The translations under genes were made by a program, and so were the position numbers. Shown here piece after piece: positions 55,718-63,771 of a stretch of 64,000 nt of DNA. The DNA is from Pseudomonas fontis (lineage in GTDB: Bacteria > Pseudomonadota > Gammaproteobacteria > Pseudomonadales > Pseudomonadaceae). A model generated the notes under the pieces. That model was given only the letters and a program-made list of their open reading frames with translations. It did not search any database and was not told the DNA's origin. The stretch covers positions 1 to 64,000 of the forward strand of contig NZ_JAMDGY010000030.1 in NCBI RefSeq assembly GCF_028656955.1. Reading direction: 5' to 3'. Positions within the stretch are counted from its first letter, which is position 1. Each line of letters opens with the position of its first letter.

Positions 55718-56668
55718 ATGACTGATTTTGACAAAACAAAGCGGGAACCACTTTTAGTGGAGTCTGATTATCTGGACTCTTTACAGTTCAAGCAGGAGCA
55801 CTATATAAATCAAGACTTAGCGCACATACTCTCGTCTCGTGAGCGTACCTACTCACACGAGAAAGGGCTTAGCTGGGATTGGGCGTTTGAGTCTTTTGAG
55901 CTTTTAATGCTTCGATACTCTGGCGGCGACCCTGTTGCAGATTTATTGGCTTGCGCAAATCATGCATTTGACCAATTTGTGCGCCACAAACTAGAGCACC
56001 CTGAATTCTCCTTGTCACCTTGGGAGCCAGACGCCTACCAATATATATTATGGTTAATTTCCTTGGCTGTTCTGCTTGACATGAATGAGCGTGCGCCTCA
56101 GATAGCCAACTTTATTAATGTTTCTCCAGGTGATGGCTTGGATTCGCTGCTGTGCGCTATTTTTTCTCGAGTTGGTGTTGAACTACCTATAGGTGAGCGC
56201 ACTATCAAAAAGCCATTCAATGAGCTTCAGGCTGCACTGAATAGTTCTGGAGACGAGCAGCAACAGCTTATGTCTCGCTACCTTAGGCATTGGTACCCCA
56301 ATATGAAAAATTGTTATTGGCATGGGCGGGACAAGGTCCTTGATTCAGGCTTCTTCGGCTACTGGGCATTTGAAGCGGCTATGGTGACCATCCTATGGGA
56401 CATTGACGATACTGTTTATCGCGATCTCCCTTACTACCCAAAAGACTTGGTGGACTATGCCCGCGCCAAGCATGTAGCTGACCATTTCCCCCAAGGCCGC
56501 CTAATTGGCGCTCCGGGAATGACCGCCAAGTCGGGAGAAGAGTGCCCCTGCACAGGTGTTTGGACGTGTGACGACTGGGCTGTAGGGCCACAAACCTTTA
56601 GCCGGGGAATAACCTTGCCCACAGACAGCGGTCGCCAAGTTACATGGCGGCTGACAAAGGTAATTTAA
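55718..56668 (+). CDS. PoNi-like immunity protein 2 (DUF1910/DUF1911)
   Basis: A second 316-residue immunity protein with the same plan: KREPLLVESDYL, SWDWAFESFELLMLRYSGGDP and YWHGRDKVLDSGFFGYWAFEAAMVTILWDIDD, then the shared tail. It differs widely from proteins 1 and 3 before residue about 210 and is nearly identical after it. The gene starts 12 nt after the stop of toxin remnant 1, with AGGTACTCCA before the ATG. It is intact although its partner toxin is broken, so it probably protects against a related toxin of other strains. Confidence 0.82.
   Translation: MTDFDKTKREPLLVESDYLDSLQFKQEHYINQDLAHILSSRERTYSHEKGLSWDWAFESFELLMLRYSGGDPVADLLACANHAFDQFVRHKLEHPEFSLSPWEPDAYQYILWLISLAVLLDMNERAPQIANFINVSPGDGLDSLLCAIFSRVGVELPIGERTIKKPFNELQAALNSSGDEQQQLMSRYLRHWYPNMKNCYWHGRDKVLDSGFFGYWAFEAAMVTILWDIDDTVYRDLPYYPKDLVDYARAKHVADHFPQGRLIGAPGMTAKSGEECPCTGVWTCDDWAVGPQTFSRGITLPTDSGRQVTWRLTKVI
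56348..56668 (+). repeat. Conserved 321-nt immunity 3' block, copy 2
   Basis: It has the same length and boundaries as copies 1 and 3. The identity even runs past the stop codon into TAACCGG, where the next toxin remnant begins. Confidence 0.85.
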
Positions 56669-56876
56669 CCGGTTCCCACTCAAGGTCGCCACATAGCCTG
56701 GAGAATATCCCAATAGGGCAAGGGGTTGATGGGGTGTACAAGAATAGTAAGCCACCACCATATATCGTGACGGACACGAGTATTGGTTGTTAGTGGCGGA
56801 TGAAAATTGGCCTATGGCAAGTATTGGTACCCTTGATGAGCACGCGAGTACAGTTTCCTGCAGGAGCACGCTGTGA
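56669..56876 (+). pseudogene. Broken toxin C-terminal remnant 2
   Basis: It begins at the same toxin position as remnant 1 (CCGGTTCCCACTCAAGG against toxin 54056 onward). The Asp-bearing GVDGVYKNSKPPPYIVTD is kept, but a deletion then joins to the end of the gene, losing the ExK and KQ elements. The resulting frame stops at TAG. The terminal frame reads EYWLLVADENWPMASIGTLDEHAS and ends in a TGA overlapping the GTG of immunity 3 by 4 nt, the same coupling as in the intact pair. Confidence 0.8.
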
Positions 56877-57823
56877 ATAAGTTTGAAACTATAAAAAGAG
56901 AACCTCTGCTGTCGGAAGAAAACTACAATAGCTCCCTTGCCTCAAAGATAAAAAACTATATAAATATAAGTCTAAGCGATATTCTTGCAGAGACACCACG
57001 CTCACGCGCCCATGAAGAAAGTATTAGCTGGTCGTGGTCATACAAGTCTCTGGAGCACTTAATTCAAAGGTACTCCGGAGGTGAAGACTTCGAGTCGTTG
57101 AGCGCATACGCAGAAACCGCATTCCATGAGTTTCACCGCCACAAAACCGATTTTCCTGAATTCTCTCTAAAGCTATGGGAGCCAGATGCATATCAGTACG
57201 TAATGTGGCTACTTTCTCTTGCTGTCCTTTTCGATATGCCCATACGGGTCGAGCAAATTGCCGACTATATAAGTCTCGATCCTGACGATGGCCAGGACTC
57301 ATTGATTCGCCAGTTATTCGTTAGAGTTGGTGTCAACCTACCAGGCGAAGAGCTTATTCACTTGAAGCCCTATGCGGAACTCCAGGCGGCGCTGGCTACG
57401 TCGGGAGACGAACAGCATCAACTGATGGGCCGATATTTGAAGCACTGGTATCGTAATATGAAAGGCTGCTATTGGCATGAACGTGATAAACGACCCGACG
57501 CAGGCTTCTTCGGCTACTGGGCATTTGAAGCGGCTATGGTGACCGTCCTGTGGAACATTGACGATACTGTTTATCGCGATCTCCCTTACTACCCAAAAGA
57601 CTTGGTGGACTATGCTCGCGCCAAGCATGTAGCTGACCACTTCCCCCAAGGCCGCCCAATTGGCGCCCCGGGAATGACCGCCAAATCGGGAGAAGAGTGC
57701 CCCTGCACAGGCGTTTGGACGTGTGACGACTGGGCTGTAGGGCCACAAACCTTTAGCCGGGGAATAACCTTGCCCACAGACAGCGGTCGCCAAGTTACCT
57801 GGCGCCTGACAAAGGCTATCTGA
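56873..57823 (+). CDS. PoNi-like immunity protein 3 (DUF1910/DUF1911)
   Basis: A third 316-residue immunity protein: KREPLLSEENYN, SWSWSYKSLEHLIQRYSGGED and YWHERDKRPDAGFFGYWAFEAAMVTVLWNIDD, then the shared tail. It starts at a GTG overlapping the stop of remnant 2, preceded by GCAGGAG. The first two-thirds are AT-rich and divergent; the last 321 nt match copies 1 and 2. It ends the array, before a strong hairpin. Confidence 0.82.
   Translation: MNKFETIKREPLLSEENYNSSLASKIKNYINISLSDILAETPRSRAHEESISWSWSYKSLEHLIQRYSGGEDFESLSAYAETAFHEFHRHKTDFPEFSLKLWEPDAYQYVMWLLSLAVLFDMPIRVEQIADYISLDPDDGQDSLIRQLFVRVGVNLPGEELIHLKPYAELQAALATSGDEQHQLMGRYLKHWYRNMKGCYWHERDKRPDAGFFGYWAFEAAMVTVLWNIDDTVYRDLPYYPKDLVDYARAKHVADHFPQGRPIGAPGMTAKSGEECPCTGVWTCDDWAVGPQTFSRGITLPTDSGRQVTWRLTKAI
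57503..57823 (+). repeat. Conserved 321-nt immunity 3' block, copy 3
   Basis: Homology with copy 1 starts slightly earlier here (GTGATAAACGACCCG is shared by copies 1 and 3 but not 2). The downstream TAACCGG of the other copies is replaced (TGAAGCGCC), so the repeat ends at the stop codon. Confidence 0.8.
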
Positions 57824-57880
57824 AGCGCCCGCATTTTTATCCGCTGTACGCCCTGAGCACCGCCACCGGCCAATAAAAAA

Positions 57881-57903
57881 GGGCCGGCGATGCGCGCCGG
57901 CCC
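57881..57903 (-). terminator. Intrinsic terminator of the xanthine-type permease gene
   Basis: GGGCCGGCG-ATGCG-CGCCGGCCC is a perfect 9-bp stem. On the minus strand it is followed by six T residues; on the plus strand TTCTGT follows, so it may also end the immunity array transcript. Confidence 0.85.
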
Positions 57904-57923
57904 TTCTGTCTACTCAGTCGCGG

Positions 57924-59444
57924 TCAATGCTCCGCGACTGCGTTTCGTCGAGGCGCAGTACCACCCTGCTCCTGCGACTCCACCACCGGCACTTCCTTGC
58001 CCTCGGCATCGAACAGCTTGCCGTCCTCGAAGTAGTCGCCGTCACGCAGCGACGAGATGTCGTGGTAGTTCAAGGTGCGCTCGGAGGCCGCCACGAACAC
58101 CGACTGCTGGTCCGAGTTGCCGGCAGTGAAGTGGTTGAAGGCCAGGTTCAGCAGGATCGCCATGATCGCCGCCGAGCTGATGCCCGAGTGGAAGATGGTC
58201 TCGAACCAGCTCGGGAAGTGGTCGTAGAAGTTCGGTGCAGCAATCGGGATCATGCCGAAGCCCAGCGAGGCGGCAACGATGATCAGGTTCATGTTGTTGC
58301 GGTATTCCACCTTGGACAAGGTCCGAATGCCGCTGGCCGCCACCGTACCGAACAGCACGATACCGGCGCCGCCAAGTACCGAGGTCGGCACCGCTGCAAT
58401 CACCCGGCCCATGATCGGCAGCAAGCCGAGCACCACCAGGATCACCCCGCCGGTTGCCACCACATAGCGGCTCTTGACGCCAGTCACGGCAACCAGGCCG
58501 ACGTTCTGGGCAAACGCGCTCTGGGTGAAGGAGCCGAAGATCGGCGCCAGGATGCTCGAGGCCATGTCCGCACGCAGGCCATTGCCCAAGCGCTTGGAGT
58601 CAACCTTGGTGTCGATGATCTCACCGACCGCGAGGATGTCCGCCGAGGTCTCGACCAGGGTCACCATGATCACGATGCACATCGACAGGATCGCGGCGAC
58701 GTGGAAGGTCGGCATGCCGAAGTGGAATGGCGTCGGCATCGCTACCAGCGGGCCTTCGAGCACCTTGCTGAAGTCGGCCATGCCCAGCGACCAGGCGATC
58801 AGGGTACCGATCACCATCGCCAGCAGGATCGACAGGCGCGAGATGGTCGCGCTGCCCAGCTTGCTCAGTACCAGCACGATCAGGAAGGTCAACCCGGCCA
58901 GGCCGATGGTGGCCATGCTGCCGAAGTCCGGCGCCTTGCTGTTGCCACCCATCACCCAGCGTGCCGCAACCGGCATCAGGGTCAGGCCGATGGTGGTGAT
59001 GACGATGCCGGTCACCAGGGGCGGGAAGAACTTGGTGATGCGCGAGAACACCGGGGTAATCAGAAAGCCGATCAACGATGCCGCCATGACCGCCCCGAGG
59101 ACACCGGGCAAGCCACCGCCACCTTCGCTGCTGAGGATCGCACCCATGGTCGCGACACCGGCGAACGATACGCCTTGCACCAGCGGCAGCTGGCAACCGA
59201 ACCAGGGCAGGCCCAGGGTCTGCAGCAACGTGGCCAGGCCACCGGCAAACAGCGATGCGGCAATCAACAGGCCGATATCGCCCGGGCCAAGGCCTGCGGC
59301 CTGCCCCAAGATCAGGGGGACGGCAACGATACCGCCGTACATCGTCAGGACGTGTTGCAGACCATAAGCCAGGTTGGCGCCTAGGCCCAGGTTCTCGTCT
59401 TCGGGACGTGGAGCTGAAGACGTGCTAGGGGAGGACGTATTCAT
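57924..59444 (-). CDS. NCS2 xanthine/urate-type nucleobase symporter
   Basis: This is a 506-residue inner-membrane nucleobase:cation symporter-2 with about 12-14 TM helices. It starts in the family's AYGLQHVLTMYGGIVAVPLILG and has the QLPLVQGVSFAGVATMGAI loop. The transport motif QSAFAQNVGLVAVTGVKSRYVV is of the xanthine/uric-acid branch rather than the uracil branch. A hydrophilic C-terminal tail follows residue 440. A palindromic operator lies upstream. The exact purine cannot be told from sequence. Confidence 0.88.
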   Translation of the reverse strand: MNTSSPSTSSAPRPEDENLGLGANLAYGLQHVLTMYGGIVAVPLILGQAAGLGPGDIGLLIAASLFAGGLATLLQTLGLPWFGCQLPLVQGVSFAGVATMGAILSSEGGGGLPGVLGAVMAASLIGFLITPVFSRITKFFPPLVTGIVITTIGLTLMPVAARWVMGGNSKAPDFGSMATIGLAGLTFLIVLVLSKLGSATISRLSILLAMVIGTLIAWSLGMADFSKVLEGPLVAMPTPFHFGMPTFHVAAILSMCIVIMVTLVETSADILAVGEIIDTKVDSKRLGNGLRADMASSILAPIFGSFTQSAFAQNVGLVAVTGVKSRYVVATGGVILVVLGLLPIMGRVIAAVPTSVLGGAGIVLFGTVAASGIRTLSKVEYRNNMNLIIVAASLGFGMIPIAAPNFYDHFPSWFETIFHSGISSAAIMAILLNLAFNHFTAGNSDQQSVFVAASERTLNYHDISSLRDGDYFEDGKLFDAEGKEVPVVESQEQGGTAPRRNAVAEH

Positions 59445-59510
59445 GGAACGGCTCTCTGTTTTATTGTTGTGGCGCTACTGTAGACAAGTCCTACACATGA
59501 TTGCCAGAAC

Positions 59511-59524
59511 AATTGTATACAATT
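59511..59524. promoter_or_regulatory. Perfect palindrome AATTGTATACAATT upstream of the purine permease
   Basis: The 14-nt palindrome is centred about 73 nt upstream of the permease start on the minus strand. TTGTATACAA-type sites are typical GntR-family operators, and purine-catabolism GntR regulators use such sequences. No such regulator gene is in the window. Confidence 0.55.
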
Positions 59525-59707
59525 TTTAGATTTGCGTAGGAACAGTCCTACCCGTTGGTTGCATCGGACGGCGGATGCAGTTTCTGTTCCAAAACGTATA
59601 CGCGCGCTGCCACGGGGCTCTGCGAGAGCCTCGGGGTAGCGTGGGAAGAAAAGGGGGAGGGGATGATCAGGCGGGTTGAGCGGGTTTGGATAGCAGGCTA
59701 AAGGCTT

Positions 59708-60076
59708 TCAAATTTCGATGAGTTGGCGCAGCTCGCGGTGCAGTTCGTCGTCATCGCCCAGGTTCAGCTCGATCAGCCGGCGCAGGTGGGTGATGGAGTC
59801 GATGTCGATATAGAGGCAGGCAAACCCGACCTGGTGGCCCGGCTCTTCGTGGCGCAACTCGACCTCCATCTTGATCACGGTGTGGTCATCCAGGTGGACG
59901 CGGGCATTGAACACGGCAGTAGGGTCGGCGTCCCACGGCTTGGGGCATTCGATCAACAGCCCCTTGAGCGACAGATCGAGCAGTTTTACCGTCCAGAGCT
60001 GCTCGCCCTGCACCAGTTCCGTGCGTGCCTTGAAGGCAATGCGCCTGAAACACCGACGTTCATGATGGTCGATCAT
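59708..60076 (-). CDS. PilZ-domain c-di-GMP-binding protein
   Basis: This is a 122-residue single-domain PilZ protein. The c-di-GMP-binding RRCFRR (RxxxR pattern) near the N-terminus and DLSLKGLLIE (D/NxSxxG) are both intact, followed by a beta-barrel and a C-terminal helix (RRLIELNLGDDDELHRELRQLIEI). It should bind c-di-GMP and act on an unknown partner. The window also carries the cyclase YfiN, 48 kb away. Confidence 0.9.
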   Translation of the reverse strand: MIDHHERRCFRRIAFKARTELVQGEQLWTVKLLDLSLKGLLIECPKPWDADPTAVFNARVHLDDHTVIKMEVELRHEEPGHQVGFACLYIDIDSITHLRRLIELNLGDDDELHRELRQLIEI

Positions 60077-60259
60077 GGGCAGTTTCTCCGAGGTTCGTCT
60101 GAACTATAGACCAGCACTTGCAAGGCACCCCGCTCGGGTGCATAACAGACCATGGGTTTCCCCACGGGAGGCTCTAGACCAAAGCAAGTATGGCAATGCG
60201 CGATGACTCGCCCTAGACTCGATGGGCGGTCCTTCTTATCCACTAGCTGGAAGCAAACC

Positions 60260-62326
60260 ATGAACAACAATAATAGCCTGCTACGCCACATTCCGTGGCT
60301 GGTGCTGGCAGTCCTGGGAGCCTGTGCGCTGGGTGTGGTCGCCCTGCGCCGGGGCGAGGCCATCAACGCCTTGTGGATTGTAGTTGCCTCGGTGGCGCTG
60401 TATCTGGTCGCCTACCGTTACTACAGTCTGTTCATCGCCACCAAGGTGATGCAACTTGATCCACGTCGGGCCACCCCGGCGGTACTCAACAATGACGGTC
60501 TGGACTACGTTCCGACCAACAAGCACATCCTCTTCGGTCACCACTTTGCCGCCATTGCCGGCGCCGGCCCGCTGGTCGGCCCTGTGCTCGCGGCGCAGAT
60601 GGGCTATTTGCCGGGCACGCTCTGGCTGATTGCCGGCGTGGTGCTGGCGGGTGCGGTGCAGGACTTCATGGTCCTGTTCCTGTCCACTCGTCGCAACGGC
60701 CGCTCCCTGGGCGACATGGTCCGTGAAGAAATGGGCCGGATCCCGGGCACGATTGCCCTGTTTGGCTGCTTCCTGATCATGATCATCATCCTCGCGGTGC
60801 TGGCGCTGATCGTGGTCAAGGCCCTGGCCGAGAGCCCGTGGGGCATCTTCACGGTCATGGCGACCATCCCGATCGCGATGTTCATGGGCGTCTACATGCG
60901 CTACATCCGTCCGGGGCGCATTGGCGAGATCTCGCTGATCGGCGTGGTCCTGCTGCTGCTGTCGATCTGGCTGGGGGGCCAGGTGGCAGCGGACCCGGTC
61001 TGGGGCAAGGCGTTCACCTTCACCGGTATCCAGATCACCTGGATGCTCGTCGGTTATGGCTTCGTTGCGGCGGTACTGCCGGTCTGGCTGGTGCTGGCAC
61101 CGCGTGACTACCTCTCCACCTTCCTCAAGATCGGTACCATCGTGGCCCTGGCCATCGGCATCCTGGTGTTGGCGCCCGAGCTGAAAATGCCGGCCCTGAC
61201 CCAGTTCACCGACGGTACCGGCCCGGTCTGGAAGGGCACCCTGTTCCCGTTCCTGTTCATCACCATCGCCTGTGGCGCGGTGTCGGGCTTCCATGCGTTG
61301 ATCTCCTCGGGCACCACGCCCAAGCTGCTCGACAATGAAGTCAACGCCCGCTACATCGGCTACGGCGGCATGCTGATGGAGTCGTTCGTCGCCATCATGG
61401 CCATGGTTGCCGCGTCGGTGATCGAGCCTGGCGTGTACTTCGCCATGAACAGCCCACCTGCGGTGGTCGGCACCGACGTTGTCACGGTGGCGCAAACTGT
61501 CAGCAGCTGGGGCTTTGCCATTACCCCAGACCAGCTGGAAGCGGTCGCCCGGGATATCGGCGAGCACACCATCCTGGCCCGCGCCGGCGGTGCGCCGACC
61601 CTGGCGGTCGGTATCGCGCAGATCCTGCACCAGGTGTTGCCAGGTGAAAACACCATGGCCTTCTGGTACCACTTCGCGATCCTGTTCGAGGCGTTGTTCA
61701 TCCTCACTGCGGTGGACGCCGGTACCCGTGCCGGGCGTTTCATGCTGCAAGACCTGCTCGGCTCCTTCGTGCCTGCGCTGAAACGCACCGAATCGTGGCC
61801 GGCCAACCTGATCGCGACTGCCGGTTGTGTGGCGATGTGGGGTTACCTGCTGTATCAAGGCGTGATCGACCCGTTGGGTGGCATCAACACCTTGTGGCCG
61901 CTGTTCGGCATCTCCAACCAGATGCTTGCCGGTATTGCGCTGATGCTCGGCACCGTGGTGCTGATCAAGATGAAGCGCCAGCAGTACATCTGGGTCACCT
62001 TGCTGCCAGCGGTATGGCTGCTGATCTGCACCACCACCGCGGGCTTCATCAAGCTGTTCGACCCTAACCCGGCCGTTGGCTTCCTGGCCCTGGCCGACAA
62101 GTACCGCGCGGCGCTGGAAGCCGGCCAGGTGTTGGCCCCGGCCAAGGACTTCAGCCAGATGCAGCATGTGATCTTCAACGCGTACACCAACGCGACGTTG
62201 ACCGCGCTGTTCCTGTTCGTGGTGTTCAGCATCCTGTTCTTTGCCGTGAAGGTTGGTTATCGCGCGCTGAGCAAGACCGAGCGCACCGACAAGGAAACTC
62301 CGTTCCAGGCACTGCCGGACGCGTAA
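60260..62326 (+). CDS. cstA: CstA-family carbon-starvation transporter
   Basis: This is a 688-residue inner-membrane transporter with about 16-18 TM segments. The CstA signature VPTNKHILFGHHFAAIAGAGPLVGPVLAAQMGYLPG lies near residue 85, and GAVQDFMVLFLSTRRNGRSLG follows. CstA/BtsT proteins take up pyruvate or peptides in starvation. The start MNNNNSLLRHIPW at 60260 fits the family; the upstream in-frame extension lacks coding character. It is followed 18 nt later by its usual small partner. Confidence 0.94.
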   Translation: MNNNNSLLRHIPWLVLAVLGACALGVVALRRGEAINALWIVVASVALYLVAYRYYSLFIATKVMQLDPRRATPAVLNNDGLDYVPTNKHILFGHHFAAIAGAGPLVGPVLAAQMGYLPGTLWLIAGVVLAGAVQDFMVLFLSTRRNGRSLGDMVREEMGRIPGTIALFGCFLIMIIILAVLALIVVKALAESPWGIFTVMATIPIAMFMGVYMRYIRPGRIGEISLIGVVLLLLSIWLGGQVAADPVWGKAFTFTGIQITWMLVGYGFVAAVLPVWLVLAPRDYLSTFLKIGTIVALAIGILVLAPELKMPALTQFTDGTGPVWKGTLFPFLFITIACGAVSGFHALISSGTTPKLLDNEVNARYIGYGGMLMESFVAIMAMVAASVIEPGVYFAMNSPPAVVGTDVVTVAQTVSSWGFAITPDQLEAVARDIGEHTILARAGGAPTLAVGIAQILHQVLPGENTMAFWYHFAILFEALFILTAVDAGTRAGRFMLQDLLGSFVPALKRTESWPANLIATAGCVAMWGYLLYQGVIDPLGGINTLWPLFGISNQMLAGIALMLGTVVLIKMKRQQYIWVTLLPAVWLLICTTTAGFIKLFDPNPAVGFLALADKYRAALEAGQVLAPAKDFSQMQHVIFNAYTNATLTALFLFVVFSILFFAVKVGYRALSKTERTDKETPFQALPDA

Positions 62327-62344
62327 ACCAAGAGGAATGCAGTC

Positions 62345-62545
62345 ATGTTCAACGATCTCGGTCGACTGGGTAAGTACCTGGGGCAGGCAGCCCGCCTGAT
62401 GGTCGGCATGCCCGACTACGACAATTACGTCGAGCATATGCAGACCAAGCACCCGGACAAGCCGGTGATGAGCTACGAGGCGTTCTTCCGGGAGCGCCAG
62501 GAGGCCCGTTACGGTGGCGGCAAGGGCAGCCCCCGTTGTTGCTGA
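62345..62545 (+). CDS. ybdD: YbdD/YjiX family small protein
   Basis: This is a 66-residue cytoplasmic protein with the family core [46 protein letters not shown]. These DUF466 proteins are nearly always encoded immediately after cstA-type transporters and are thought to assist them. GAGGAATGCAGTC lies before the ATG. Confidence 0.92.
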   Translation: MFNDLGRLGKYLGQAARLMVGMPDYDNYVEHMQTKHPDKPVMSYEAFFRERQEARYGGGKGSPRCC

Positions 62546-62603
62546 GTCCGCAGTAGTACCCACGCGCCACGCTAGTCGTGGCGCGTTTCATTTCGGGAGT
62601 CCC

Positions 62604-63587
62604 ATGACCCATCTCAGCCCCATTCCCGTCACTGTGCTCAGTGGCTTTCTCGGTGCAGGCAAGACCACCTTGCTGCGCCATATCCTCAAGGCCGAGCACG
62701 GCCTGAAGATCGCGGTGATCGAAAACGAATTCAGCGATGCCGGTATCGACAGCCAGTTGCTGGGTGACGAGCCGGTGCAGGTGATGACGCTGGCCAATGG
62801 CTGCGTTTGCTGCAGCATCCACACTGACCTGACCAAGGCGCTGTTCCTGTTGCTGGAGCGGCGCGACAGTGGCGAGATCGCCTTCGACCGCCTGGTGATC
62901 GAGTGCACCGGGCTGGCGGACCCGGCACCGGTGGCGCAGACCTTCTTTATCGAGGAGGAGTTGCGTGACCGCTACATTCTGGACGGCATCATCACCCTGG
63001 TGGATGCCGCGCATGCCGATGTGCACCTGACCCAGGCGATTGCCCAGGCGCAGGTCGGCTTTGCCGACCGCCTGCTGGTGAGCAAGACCGACCTGGTCGA
63101 TACGGCGAGTTTCCAGGCTCTCAGTGAGCGGCTGACGCGGATCAACCGCCGAGCGCCGATACGGGTGGTGGACCACGGCCGTATCGATCTGGCAGAGCTG
63201 CTGGATGTGCGCGGGTTCAACCTCAATGCCGACCTGGGAGGTGGCTTCAGCCTGCGTCCGCTAAGCAAGGCCACCACGGCGGACCGGATTGCCAGCTTGG
63301 TGCTGCGCACTGAAGTGCCGCTGGATATTGATCGGCTCAGTGAGTTCATGAACGAATTGCTGGAGGCCCATGGCAAGCAGTTGCTGCGCTACAAGGGCGT
63401 GCTGAGCATTGCCGGCGAATCGCGGCGGCTGGTGTTCCAGGGGGTGTTGAAGCTGTATGGCTTCGACTGGGACACCGAGTGGGCCGAGGGCGAGGCGCGC
63501 GAAAGCGTGATGGTGTTCATTGCTGATGAGCTGCCAGAGGCGAAGATCCGTGCGGGGTTTGCGGCGCTGTCGCAGCCGGCGCCTTGA
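62604..63587 (+). CDS. yjiA: CobW-family metal-chaperone-type GTPase YjiA
   Basis: This is a 327-residue G3E GTPase. Walker A is GFLGAGKTTLL near residues 14-24, GCVCCSIHTDL is the metal-binding CxCC motif, ECTGLADPAP is switch II, and SKTDLVD is the guanine-specificity SKxD. A CobW C-terminal domain follows. The start MTHLSPIPVTVLSG has GGGAG 5 nt upstream. It lies in the cstA-ybdD-yjiA order also known from E. coli yjiY-yjiX-yjiA. Confidence 0.93.
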   Translation: MTHLSPIPVTVLSGFLGAGKTTLLRHILKAEHGLKIAVIENEFSDAGIDSQLLGDEPVQVMTLANGCVCCSIHTDLTKALFLLLERRDSGEIAFDRLVIECTGLADPAPVAQTFFIEEELRDRYILDGIITLVDAAHADVHLTQAIAQAQVGFADRLLVSKTDLVDTASFQALSERLTRINRRAPIRVVDHGRIDLAELLDVRGFNLNADLGGGFSLRPLSKATTADRIASLVLRTEVPLDIDRLSEFMNELLEAHGKQLLRYKGVLSIAGESRRLVFQGVLKLYGFDWDTEWAEGEARESVMVFIADELPEAKIRAGFAALSQPAP

Positions 63588-63594
63588 GCACGAC

Positions 63595-63696
63595 CCTTGT
63601 AGCCGCTGCCGTCAGGCTGCGCTCGCCTGCAACGCAGGCGCAGCTGTTGGGAGCCCTTGCGGACTCCAGCGCAGCCTGACGGCAGCGGCTACAAGG
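63595..63696. repeat. Long extragenic inverted repeat (GTAGCCGCTGCCGT family)
   Basis: Arms of about 28 nt (CCTTGTAGCCGCTGCCGTCA and its facing complement) match perfectly around a 44-nt centre with its own GCCTGC-AAC-GCAGGC hairpin. It is the same element as at 12492, in opposite orientation. Confidence 0.85.
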
Positions 63697-63721
63697 TCAT
63701 CACTTCGAGCAGGGCAGGCAT

Positions 63722-63752
63722 AAAAAAGCCCGGCTCATGAGCCGGGCTTTTT
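63722..63752. terminator. Bidirectional terminator between yjiA and glyA
   Basis: AGCCCGGCTCATGAGCCGGGCT is a perfect palindrome flanked by an A-run before and a T-run after, so it can end both convergent transcripts. Confidence 0.92.
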
Positions 63753-63771
63753 CACATCACTCAACTGACAA

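Noticed and set aside
57927..59384. 485-codon plus-strand frame opposite the xanthine-type permease
   Set aside because: It is a mirror of a membrane-protein gene; the hydrophilic His/Gln-rich translation is a typical artefact.
60281..62563. 760-codon open frame antisense to cstA
   Set aside because: cstA is intact on the plus strand. The antisense product is rich in His, Gln and Asp with no fold signal.
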